Shown in pieces: positions 22,836 to 31,024 of a DNA stretch of 40,202 nt. Source of the stretch: Pseudomonadales bacterium (GTDB lineage: Bacteria > Pseudomonadota > Gammaproteobacteria > Pseudomonadales > Azotimanducaceae). Location of the stretch: contig SLQW01000019.1 of assembly GCA_007131295.1 (NCBI GenBank), forward strand, positions 1 to 40,202, written 5' to 3'. The notes beneath the pieces were generated by a model that did no database searches, was not told the DNA's origin, and saw nothing but the letters and a program-made list of their open reading frames with translations. The translations under genes were made by a program, and so were the position numbers. Numbering within the stretch: the first letter of the stretch is position 1; the number at the start of each line of letters is the position of its first letter.

Positions 22836-24559
22836 TCCGCCAGCTTCACGCCGACCCGAACAGGCCGACCACCTTCGACTTCGCGCACCGTCAGGCGACT
22901 GGCACCTAGACTGACGCGGTCGCCGACGACCACCCGGTCCCCGAGACGGGAACGGATCACGTCATCCAGCGTTCGACCCCGCTCGTTGGGTCTTAGTTCG
23001 AGGCCGTAGAGGGCCGCGACATCATCCGCGGGCGCATCCGCAGCAAGCACGAACTCGCCGAAGAAGGCCTGAGCAGCCAGCGGGCCTTCCGCCGGCAGCC
23101 GGGCGAAGCAGGCCGCCACCTTTTCGTAGCTGTCCTGGGGAAGCAGCAGGAGGGCCACGTCGTGCGCCTCGAAGCGAGCGTCAGGCCCCGGGTCGATCAG
23201 TTCCCCATCGCGGATGAGGCCGACACAGGCGCTGTGCTCCGGAAAGGAAGCGTCGATGACCTCCTCGAACGTTCTTCCGACGGCAAACGTTTCCGGTTGA
23301 ACCTCGAACTGCACCAGCTCGTAGGCCTGACGCGCCGGAAGCTGCAGCAGCTGCCGGTCCATGGGTTCTCCGAGCGCTGGCACCTGTACCTGAAACACCC
23401 GCGCCGCCAGTGGCACTGTCGTGCCTTGGATGATGAGGGACACCAGCACCACCGCAAAGGTGACGTTGAACATGAGCTCCGCCTGCGGAAGACCGGCGAT
23501 CATGGGAAAGACCGACAGCACGATCGGTACGGCGCCACGCAGTCCGACCCAGGCGATGAAGCCCACCTCCCGGGGCGGAAACCGGAACGGCAGCAGGCCG
23601 AGCGTCACCGCCACGGGCCGGGCGACCAGAATCAGAAACAGCGCAATGAGGATCGCCGAGGGCGCATCGGCAAGCATCTGCGTCGGCTTCACCAGCAGGC
23701 CGAGGACCAGGAACATGCCAGCCTGGCTCAGCCAAGCCAGGCCATCCATCACCCGCAGGACGTGCTCGGTGGCATCGCTGCGCCGATTGCCCACCACCAG
23801 TCCCGCCAGATAGATGCCGAGGAAGCCGCTGCCGCCCATGAGATTGATCGTGGCGAACAGGGCGAGCCCCCCGGACACGACCAGCAGGGCATAGAGGCCC
23901 TCGACCAGCTTCACCCGCGCCAGCAGTTCTGCGAGCAATCGCCCGCCGGCGACACCACCGAGAATCCCGAGGCCTAGCTGCAGGGCCAGACTCCACCCGA
24001 GCGGACCAAGGCCGGGGCCTTCGCCCATGGCCAGCCATTCCACCATGACGATCACGAGAAAAATGGCCATGGGATCATTGGAGCCGGATTCGATTTCGAG
24101 CGTCGCCTCCACCCGCTCGTTGAGCCGATCCGCGGAGCGCCGCAGCAACGCGAACACAGCGGCGGCATCGGTCGAACCGACGATGGCGCCGAGCAGCAGT
24201 GCCACCCGCCAGTCCACGCCGAGCAGCCACCACGCGAACAGACCGACCGCGCCCGCCGTGATCAGGACACCGGCAGTGGCGAGCGACACCGCCGGCTGCA
24301 GCGCCACCCGGAACGTCTTCATCTGGGTGCGCAAACCACCGTCGAGCAGGATCACGGCGAGCGCGAGATGGCCGACCAGCATGGCCAGCTCGAAGTTGTT
24401 GAAGACGATGCCTCCAGGACCGTCCTCACCCGCAAGCATGCCCACTACGAGGAATACCAGCAGCAGAGGCAGGCCGAGGCGCGCCGACACCAGGCTCGCG
24501 AGCACACTGACGAACAGCAGCATGCCGCCGAGCAGGATCAGGGTGTTGCTTGCTTCCAA
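22832..24559 (-). CDS. nhaP2: Potassium/proton antiporter, CvrA/NhaP2 type
   Basis: 575 residues. A CPA1 membrane domain of about 12 helices (1-390) includes GSTDAAAVFALLRR and the ESGSNDPMAIF segment with the ND pair expected for the ion site. A TrkA-C type regulatory domain follows (about 400-490), then a C-terminal CorC/HlyC-like domain (about 500-575). This three-part layout is that of CvrA/NhaP2 K+/H+ antiporters, which limit cytoplasmic K+ and cell volume. The start is TTG at 24559, supported by AGGGGGA six bases upstream; the first ATG is 12 codons further in. It is translationally coupled to the lipase gene. Confidence 0.9.
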   Translation of the reverse strand: MEASNTLILLGGMLLFVSVLASLVSARLGLPLLLVFLVVGMLAGEDGPGGIVFNNFELAMLVGHLALAVILLDGGLRTQMKTFRVALQPAVSLATAGVLITAGAVGLFAWWLLGVDWRVALLLGAIVGSTDAAAVFALLRRSADRLNERVEATLEIESGSNDPMAIFLVIVMVEWLAMGEGPGLGPLGWSLALQLGLGILGGVAGGRLLAELLARVKLVEGLYALLVVSGGLALFATINLMGGSGFLGIYLAGLVVGNRRSDATEHVLRVMDGLAWLSQAGMFLVLGLLVKPTQMLADAPSAILIALFLILVARPVAVTLGLLPFRFPPREVGFIAWVGLRGAVPIVLSVFPMIAGLPQAELMFNVTFAVVLVSLIIQGTTVPLAARVFQVQVPALGEPMDRQLLQLPARQAYELVQFEVQPETFAVGRTFEEVIDASFPEHSACVGLIRDGELIDPGPDARFEAHDVALLLLPQDSYEKVAACFARLPAEGPLAAQAFFGEFVLAADAPADDVAALYGLELRPNERGRTLDDVIRSRLGDRVVVGDRVSLGASRLTVREVEGGRPVRVGVKLAE

Positions 24560-24711
24560 GTCGTTCCCCCTGTCAGGAGCGAGTCGTGTGGTCGGAATTC
24601 AGGTTCGAACGCGACTGCCCATGACGCTGCTGCTCATGGCGGAATTTGCCAACAGCTGGCGAAAGCCGCTACCCGGCAGGGAAGCATCGCGACCAGGAAG
24701 CTGCGCTGATC

Positions 24712-24725
24712 CCTGAAAATTCAGG
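24712..24725. other. Short inverted repeat between divergent operons
   Basis: CCTGAA-AA-TTCAGG lies in the 247 bp gap between the antiporter and the second RND operon, about 80 nt before the pump start. It may be an operator; no regulator gene is adjacent. The rest of this gap shows no coding signal. Confidence 0.3.
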
Positions 24726-24806
24726 TGGTTAGGCAGCGACCGCAAGCTGGCACGAATCCTGAGATGGGGAACGTCGCACACGCTGCCACGGGATCCACTG
24801 CCTGCC

Positions 24807-27800
24807 ATGAGCGCACCTCCCCCGACCCCTCATCACTCGCCGGATGCGAAAGGCAGATCCTCGCTGATGGAGCTGTTCGTGCGCCATCGCGTGGCCGCCA
24901 ACCTGGTGATGATCATGATGATCCTGGCCGGGGCCTGGGCCGCGCGCCATGTTACCACCCAGTTCGATCCGGACGTGCAGTGGCCCGGCATCTGGGTGGA
25001 GATCACCTGGCCGGGTGCCAGCGCCGAGGACGTGGAACAGATGATCACGATCCCGGTGCAGCAGCAGCTCAGGACCATTCCGGACATCAAGGAGGTGCGC
25101 TCCATCACGGTTCCGGGGCGTTCGCGCATGCTGGTGGAGATGGACCACCGCGCCGACCTGACCCTCGCCCTGGACCACGTCAAGCAGCAAGTTGCCACGG
25201 TGCGCAACCTGCCAGGGGACATCGAACCGCCGGTCATCCACATCGATCGCAACCTGGAGGACATCGCCACCATTCTGGTCACGGGTCCCGGCGAGCTGGC
25301 AGAGCTGGTGCCGCTGGTCCGCGCCTTCGAACGGCAGCTCAGGGCCCGCGGCATCGAAGACGTGCAGTTGCGCGGCATGCCCGAACAGGAGCTGGCCATC
25401 ATGGTTGGCACCGATCGGCTGACAGAACTCGATACCACACTCGAAGCGCTGGCCGGAGAGATCGCCCGCCTCTCCACGGACGTTCCCGCCGGTACGGTCG
25501 GCCGCGCGCAGGGGGCGCGGCAGCTGCGAGGGCTCGATCAGCAGCGCAGCGTGCAGGGCTTCGAGCTCCTGGAAATCGGCCGCGACGGCGACCTCGTTCG
25601 GCTGAAGGACTTCGCCGAGGTCCGGCACCGCAGTCGCGAAGACCAGGTCCAGGTTCGACAACAGGGCCGGCCCGCCATCGAAATGGTCCTGAACCGTGCC
25701 CGCGGTACCGACGCCTTCTTCGCATCGCGGATCGTCTACGACTGGCTCGACGACGTGCGGCCGGAGCTGCCGGAAGGCGTGACGCTGGACATGACCTGGG
25801 AAGCACGGGACTTCCTCGCCGATCAGCTCACGCTGATCGGCCGGAACGGCCTCACCGGGCTCGCCCTGGTGGTACTGGTGCTGCTGCTGTTCCTCGGAGG
25901 TCGGGCCGCAGGCTGGGTGTCCCTCGGCATTCCCGTGAGCTTCGCCCTCGCGCTAGCCATCTACTGGGGCGTGTTCGACGGCGGCATCAACATCCTCGCC
26001 CTGATCGCGTTCATCATGGCGACCGGGATCGTGGTGGACGACGCCATCGTCGTCGGAGAGGACATCGTCACCCAGCACCAGCAGGGCCTCGACGCCGAGA
26101 GCGCGGCCGTGGCCGGTGCCCGCCGCATGTGGACACCGGTGGCCACAGCCTCGCTAACCACCCTGGCGGCCTTCGCGCCCCTGCTTCTGTTCGGTGGCCC
26201 CTTCGGCGAGATCATCCTCACCCTGCCGATGGTGCTGCTGTGCATCATCCTCGCGTCACTGGTGGAATGCTTTCTGGTCCTGCCGCACCACCTCAAGACC
26301 AGCCTCGCCCGCCCCGAGCAGCAGCCGGGTACGTTTCGCCGTCGCTTCGACGCCGGCTTCGAGACCTTCCGCGAGCAGTGGTTCCGGCCGCTGCTCCAGC
26401 GCGCCCTCGCCCGGCCCGGCGTGACGCTGTGCTGCGCGGTAGCGGCGATGCTGGTGGCCTTCTCGCTGATGGCTTCGCAGCGCGTCGGCCTGAACATGGT
26501 CACCGGTATGCAGTTCGAGTCCCTGCAGGCGGACATCCGCTTCGCCGCTTCGGCGACACCCGCGGAACGTGATGCCTTCATCGCTCACCTCGAGGACACC
26601 CTGCTCGCGACCCGGGAGGAACTCGGTGCGGAAAACATCGAACACTGGGTCAGCCGCAGCCACCTGGCGCACTTCGACAACGAGCAGCAGCGCGGTCCGG
26701 AGTACGCATCCATTCACAGCGGCTACGCCTTCGAGGAGGAGCGCAGCGTCGCACCGCAGACGTTCCTCGAGGCCTGGCAGCGGCGCGTGACCACGCCGCC
26801 GGTGGTCGAGGAGTTGCGCATGCGGGTCGCAGGGGGTCCGAACGCTGGCGGGCCCGACATCACCTTCCGCCTGCGCGGCCGGGATGCGATCACGCTGAAG
26901 TCCGCCGCCGAAGATCTCGCCGCGCGCCTGGCCCGCTACGATGGCGTCACGGAGGTGGGCGACGACCTTCCCTGGGGACGGGAGCAGTGGATCTTCAGGC
27001 TCACGTCCGAGGGTCGCGCGCTCGGGCTCACCCCGGCGGAACTCGGGCGGCAGCTGCACGCCGCCTACAACGGTCATCGGGTGCAGATCTTCAACCGCGA
27101 CGAAGCCGAACTCGAAGTACGCGTGATGCTGCCGGATGCCGAGCGCCGTGACCTCGCTTCGTTGCGCCGGTTCCAGGTCGCGACACCCAACGGCGGCATG
27201 CTGCCGCTCGCCACGGTGGCGGAACTGGAATCGCGCCGGGGCATCGACACCATCCGCCACGTGGACGGCGAACTCGCCGTGCGGGTCAGTGCCTGGGTGG
27301 ATTCCAGCGGCGGCAACGCCATGCAGATCCTCACCGACGTGCGCGACAACGCCCTGCCGGACCTGCGCCGCCAGTGGGACGTCGAGTCCGGCCTGTCCGG
27401 CAAGTCCCTGCAGGACGAGCAGATGCTCCAGACCATGCAGAGCGGCGCCCTGCTCACCCTGGTTTTCATCTATCTGATCCTCACCTGGGTGTTCGCATCC
27501 TGGATCTGGCCGTTGGCCATCATGATCACGATTCCCTTCGGCCTCACGGGCGCCATTGCCGGACACTGGCTGATGGGCATGGACATGGGGGTCATGTCGC
27601 TGCTGGCGTTCTTCGCCCTCACCGGCGTGGTCGTCAACGACTCCATCGTGCTGGTGACGTTCTTCCGGCGCGCTGTGGAGGCAGGCAGCAGTATCCGCGA
27701 CGCCCTGGAGTACGCTGCCTGCTCGCGCCTGCGGGCGGTGATCCTGACCACGCTGACCACCATCGCCGGCCTCAGCCCGCTGCTGTTCGAGACCTCGTCG

Positions 27801-28007
27801 ATCGGCATGTTCATCGTTCCGATCGCCGTGACCTTAAGTTTCGGACTCGCCTTCGCCACCCTGCTCGTGCTGCTGGTGGTGCCGGCGCTGATCCTGCTCA
27901 TCGAGGGGGCGAGCCAGCGCGTCAGGCTCGGCGCCCGCCGCATTCTGGAGCGCGCGCCGCTGCCTGCGGTCGCCGCGCCGTCTCACGAGGGAGACCTGAA
28001 GGCATGA
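24807..28007 (+). CDS. RND-family efflux pump, inner-membrane permease (second system)
   Basis: 1066 residues, with a 20-residue Pro-rich N-terminal extension before MELFVRHRVAANLV. No good ribosome binding site precedes the ATG at 24807, and the ATG at codon 21 is an alternative start. The RND layout is complete: TM1, porter domain, TM2-6, porter domain and C-terminal helices. TM4 reads GIVVDDAIVVGED with both relay aspartates (D411, D412), and TM10 reads GVVVNDSIVLVTF. Energised by proton influx; substrate unknown. It overlaps the adaptor gene by 4 nt. Unlike the first system, the pump precedes the adaptor and no TetR gene is adjacent. Confidence 0.9.
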   Translation: MSAPPPTPHHSPDAKGRSSLMELFVRHRVAANLVMIMMILAGAWAARHVTTQFDPDVQWPGIWVEITWPGASAEDVEQMITIPVQQQLRTIPDIKEVRSITVPGRSRMLVEMDHRADLTLALDHVKQQVATVRNLPGDIEPPVIHIDRNLEDIATILVTGPGELAELVPLVRAFERQLRARGIEDVQLRGMPEQELAIMVGTDRLTELDTTLEALAGEIARLSTDVPAGTVGRAQGARQLRGLDQQRSVQGFELLEIGRDGDLVRLKDFAEVRHRSREDQVQVRQQGRPAIEMVLNRARGTDAFFASRIVYDWLDDVRPELPEGVTLDMTWEARDFLADQLTLIGRNGLTGLALVVLVLLLFLGGRAAGWVSLGIPVSFALALAIYWGVFDGGINILALIAFIMATGIVVDDAIVVGEDIVTQHQQGLDAESAAVAGARRMWTPVATASLTTLAAFAPLLLFGGPFGEIILTLPMVLLCIILASLVECFLVLPHHLKTSLARPEQQPGTFRRRFDAGFETFREQWFRPLLQRALARPGVTLCCAVAAMLVAFSLMASQRVGLNMVTGMQFESLQADIRFAASATPAERDAFIAHLEDTLLATREELGAENIEHWVSRSHLAHFDNEQQRGPEYASIHSGYAFEEERSVAPQTFLEAWQRRVTTPPVVEELRMRVAGGPNAGGPDITFRLRGRDAITLKSAAEDLAARLARYDGVTEVGDDLPWGREQWIFRLTSEGRALGLTPAELGRQLHAAYNGHRVQIFNRDEAELEVRVMLPDAERRDLASLRRFQVATPNGGMLPLATVAELESRRGIDTIRHVDGELAVRVSAWVDSSGGNAMQILTDVRDNALPDLRRQWDVESGLSGKSLQDEQMLQTMQSGALLTLVFIYLILTWVFASWIWPLAIMITIPFGLTGAIAGHWLMGMDMGVMSLLAFFALTGVVVNDSIVLVTFFRRAVEAGSSIRDALEYAACSRLRAVILTTLTTIAGLSPLLFETSSIGMFIVPIAVTLSFGLAFATLLVLLVVPALILLIEGASQRVRLGARRILERAPLPAVAAPSHEGDLKA

Positions 28008-29299
28008 AACTCCAACTGCCAGGACCATTCATCGCCCGCTTGCTGCCCGGTGCGGCCGTGCTGCTGATCGGCATCGGCGTCGCCGGCACCCTGATCGCGA
28101 CCACGCCGAAGCCGCCCCAGGCCGAAGCGGAAGAACGCGCCCACGCGGTATCCGTGCAGGTGGTGGAGCCCGGACTGCGCGCGCCCGCCATCAGTGTCTT
28201 CGGCCGCCTCGAAGCGGCATCGGTCACCGATCTTGAAGCGCCGCTGGCCGCCCCGGTCACCGCCGTCGAAGTTCGCGAAGGCCAGTGGGTGGAAGCCGGA
28301 GAAATTCTCGTCAAACTCGACGCCACCCAGGTACGTCTGGATCTCCGGGCGCGGCAGGCGGAGACGCGCCAGGCCCGCGCTGAGCTGGCATCGCTCGAGG
28401 CGGACGCCGCGCTCGCTGCGAGCATGGCCGCCGAACAGGAGGCCCTCGCTGAAATCGCGAGCGCGAAACTCGCCCGCTTCGAGGAACTCTACGAGCGCAG
28501 GATGGTGGCACGAGCGCTGCTCGACGAGGTACGTGAGGACGCCGCCCGCGCGCGCATGGCGGTGGCGCGCCACCGCAGCGAACTCGCCGACTATCCGAAC
28601 CGGATCGCACGCCAGGAAGCTGCCGTGGTGCGGGCCGAGGTGGCGGAGGAGCGCCAGCGAGTGGACCTCGAGCGCACCCGCATTCGTGCGCCGTTCGCCG
28701 GTCCGGTGCTCGTCGTCCATGTCGCCCGCGGCAATCAGGTCCTGCCCGGCACCCCGCTGGTGCGGCTCGCGGACGCCGACAGCTTCGAAGTGAGGGCGAC
28801 CTTGCCGGGCAGCTACGCGTCGCGCTTGCGCCGGCAGCTTCAGGACGGCGTGCAGGCCGCGGCGAGCGTCGAAGTCGCCGGGGCGTCGATCGAACTCGAA
28901 CTACTGCGGCTGGCCAGTGCGCAGAAGAATGGCCGCAGCGGCATCGACGCCTTCTTCGCCATCGACGCGGGAGAACTGCTCGAACTCGGGCGCGTGGTCG
29001 AAGCGCGCGTGACGCTGCCTGCCGAGCCGGACCTGGTGGCACTCCCGGTGCAGGCGATCTACGAGAACAACCGCATCTATCGGGTGGAGGACGAGCGCCT
29101 CGTGGCAATGGACGTAGAGGTGGTCGGCGAGAGCGACAGCGGCTATGGCTACCGCCTGCTCGTGCGGTCTCCGGAACTGCGCGCCGGTCAGCGCGTGATA
29201 ACCACCCAGCTGCCGCAGGCCATGACAGGCCTGCGGGTCGCTCCCATTGGTAAGCGCCTGGCCTCCGGCGACGGCGCTGCCGAAGGCAACGCCGGCTGA
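28004..29299 (+). CDS. RND efflux periplasmic adaptor (second system)
   Basis: 431 residues from the ATG of the ATGA overlap with the pump. A single membrane anchor lies at about 12-30. A lipoyl half (LEAPLAAPVTAVEVREGQ) is followed by a long Ala/Glu/Arg coiled coil (about 100-215), the second half (TRIRAPFAGPVLVVHVARGN), a beta-barrel and a membrane-proximal domain. Charged ends suggest it bridges pump and outer-membrane channel, which must come from elsewhere because no TolC-like gene is in the window. It converges on the SDR gene with only 6 bp between stops. Confidence 0.88.
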   Translation: MKLQLPGPFIARLLPGAAVLLIGIGVAGTLIATTPKPPQAEAEERAHAVSVQVVEPGLRAPAISVFGRLEAASVTDLEAPLAAPVTAVEVREGQWVEAGEILVKLDATQVRLDLRARQAETRQARAELASLEADAALAASMAAEQEALAEIASAKLARFEELYERRMVARALLDEVREDAARARMAVARHRSELADYPNRIARQEAAVVRAEVAEERQRVDLERTRIRAPFAGPVLVVHVARGNQVLPGTPLVRLADADSFEVRATLPGSYASRLRRQLQDGVQAAASVEVAGASIELELLRLASAQKNGRSGIDAFFAIDAGELLELGRVVEARVTLPAEPDLVALPVQAIYENNRIYRVEDERLVAMDVEVVGESDSGYGYRLLVRSPELRAGQRVITTQLPQAMTGLRVAPIGKRLASGDGAAEGNAG

Positions 29300-29305
29300 C
29301 CACCG

Positions 29306-30172
29306 TCAGAGTTCGACGCCGAAGTACGCCTTGAAGCGGCCGTTGTACTCCTCGTCGCTGAGATCGGCACCCATGGCCACCCATTCCTCGTCGCTGATGC
29401 GTCGGCGTCCGGGAATCATGCCCTCGGCGTCGGCACCCACCGGCCAGCGCAGCCGGTAATCATCTGTAGTGATCGCCTCGAGGATGACCTCAGCGACCCG
29501 GTCCGGCGGCGTGTTGGCGCGAAAGCCCGCCGCGAACAGCTTGCCGTTGCGGCGCATGATCTGTTTGTAGGGTGAATTCCTGTCGTAGCGGGTGGACTCC
29601 GCCGAGTTCTCGAAGATGCTGGTCATGATCACGCCCGGCTCGATGTTCACGACGCGTACGCCGAAGCGATAAAGCTCGTGCGCGAGCGCCTCTCCCGCCG
29701 CCTCCAGCGCCCACTTCGATGCGGAATACGCGATCTGATTCGGCGTCGCGACCACGCCGGCCACGGAGGTGACGTTCACGATCGTGCCCTGCTCCCGCTC
29801 GCGCATCCCGGGCAGCACGGCGTGGATGCAGCGAATCGCGCCGAAGTAGTTGGTCTCGAACATCTGTCGATGCTCGTCCTCGGGCGTGATCTCGAGCGGA
29901 CTCGCGCCACCGATGCCCGCGTTGTTTACCAGGACGTCCACCGGACCGACAGTCGCGACCTCGGCGAACGCCGCTGCCACCGAGGCTCCATCGGTGACAT
30001 CGATCTGAATGACGTCCACCGGCAGATCCTCCGCCTGCGCGGCCTCCTTCAGCGGCCCCGCCTTGGCGGGATTACGCATCCCCGCAAAAACCCGGTAACC
30101 GGCGCGGGCAAGATACAGACTGGTGGTCAGGCCTATGCCGCTGCTGGTGCCGGTGACGACAGCGATCTTCAT
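29306..30172 (-). CDS. Short-chain dehydrogenase/reductase (SDR)
   Basis: 288 residues, classical SDR. The Rossmann cofactor motif TGTSSGIG is at 7-14, NNAG at 83-86, and catalytic S136, Y149 and K153 lie in NVTSVAG and YSASK. Basic residues after the second beta strand (GMRNPAKAG) suggest NADP(H). Such enzymes oxidise or reduce alcohols and ketones; the group closest in style is oxidoreductases on retinol, steroid or fatty alcohol, but the substrate is not fixed by sequence. The start is the ATG at 30172, with GGAGG 6 nt upstream. Divergent from yaeQ over a 102 bp gap. Confidence 0.88.
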   Translation of the reverse strand: MKIAVVTGTSSGIGLTTSLYLARAGYRVFAGMRNPAKAGPLKEAAQAEDLPVDVIQIDVTDGASVAAAFAEVATVGPVDVLVNNAGIGGASPLEITPEDEHRQMFETNYFGAIRCIHAVLPGMREREQGTIVNVTSVAGVVATPNQIAYSASKWALEAAGEALAHELYRFGVRVVNIEPGVIMTSIFENSAESTRYDRNSPYKQIMRRNGKLFAAGFRANTPPDRVAEVILEAITTDDYRLRWPVGADAEGMIPGRRRISDEEWVAMGADLSDEEYNGRFKAYFGVEL

Positions 30173-30274
30173 GACGAGCCTCCAAGGGTGCAATGCAGGC
30201 CCAGAGTCTCGCATGCCGGGCTCGCGGATGCGCCCCCGGTGGCAGAATGGACACCTTCCCGGCTGGAGCGACCG

Positions 30275-30814
30275 ATGGCGCTGAAGGCAACCATCTACAA
30301 GGCCGAGATTCAGATCGCGGACATGGATCGGGATCACTACGCGACGCACGCGCTGACGCTCGCACGGCATCCGTCGGAGACGGAAGAGCGGCTGATGCTG
30401 CGCATCCTCGCTTTCGCTTTGCACGCCGATGCCGACCTGGAGTTCGGTCGCGGCCTGTCTACGGAAGACGAACCCGACCTGTGGCTGAAGGATGCCACCG
30501 GCAGCATCGAGCACTGGATCGATCTCGGCCTTCCCGAGGAGCGCCGGCTGCGCCGCGCGGCAGGCCGGGCGCAGCGCGTGACCCTGCTGGCCTACGGCGA
30601 ACGCGCCTTCGACGTCTGGTGGCGCCGCAACGAAGGCGCCGTCTCACGACTGGACAACCTGACGCTATGGAGCATTCCCGATGAAACCGCGGCGCGCCTC
30701 GCAAGCCTCGCCAATCGCGGCATGCTGCTGCAGTTCACGATCCAGGACGGCACCGTCTCGGTCGGCGACGACGAACGCTTCTTCGAACTCGATCTGCAGC
30801 GGGTCTACGGTTGA
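30275..30814 (+). CDS. yaeQ: YaeQ family protein
   Basis: 179 residues, the usual YaeQ length. The protein begins MALKATIYKAEIQIADMDR, the characteristic opening of the family. It continues with HPSETEERLMLRILAFAL and the acidic LSTEDEPDLWLKD, which contains the residues aligned with the PD-(D/E)XK nuclease-like site. YaeQ has a nuclease-like fold but no firmly established activity; early links to RfaH suppression are not mechanistic. GGAG seven bases before the ATG supports the start. Its stop is followed by a REP pair. Confidence 0.9.
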   Translation: MALKATIYKAEIQIADMDRDHYATHALTLARHPSETEERLMLRILAFALHADADLEFGRGLSTEDEPDLWLKDATGSIEHWIDLGLPEERRLRRAAGRAQRVTLLAYGERAFDVWWRRNEGAVSRLDNLTLWSIPDETAARLASLANRGMLLQFTIQDGTVSVGDDERFFELDLQRVYG

Positions 30815-30843
30815 TGCCGCAGCGCGGCATCGATGGCACTCCT

Positions 30844-30903
30844 TGTGGGAAGCCGTGCTGCCCGCAGGGCGGCGCGGCCGCAGTGCGGCCACGCCTTCCC
30901 ACA
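30844..30903. repeat. Inverted pair of REP-like units
   Basis: It begins TGTGGGAAGCCGTG and ends CACGCCTTCCCACA, the same head in opposite orientation. In between are GCTGCCC-GCA-GGGCGGC and a perfect GGCCGC-AGT-GCGGCC hairpin. It belongs to the family at 6159 and 9391, and lies between the convergent yaeQ and ThDP-enzyme genes, where it may end both transcripts. Confidence 0.75.
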
Positions 30904-31024
30904 AGCGCATCGCGCAGTCGCCGGATGATGTCGCTGCCGTCGGCATGCATCACGTAAAGCTCGTTCTGCCGACAGCAGAATTGATCGTCCGGATAACCGA
31001 GGTTGGCTGCACGCTGCGGCGAAG
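30904..31024 (-). pseudogene. Possible remnant of a TolB/WD40-like beta-propeller gene
   Basis: Reading the minus strand from 31024, one frame gives about 40 codons without a stop, including LGYPDDQF and ELYVMHADGSDIIRRLRDAL. The YVMxADGSxxRRL pattern is the hallmark of PD40/TolB-type propeller repeats. It is bounded by the ThDP-enzyme stop upstream and the REP pair downstream, with no start or complete domain. It could be a gene remnant left by rearrangement, or a chance match in a short stretch. Confidence 0.3.

Noticed and set aside
24599-24808. Short 69-codon frame in the antiporter/RND intergenic gap
   Set aside because: No ribosome binding site and unremarkable composition; more likely noncoding regulatory DNA.
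24725-26572. 615-codon plus-strand frame overlapping the second RND pump
   Set aside because: Arg/Pro/His-rich translation in another frame of a clear RND transporter; no domain or start signal.
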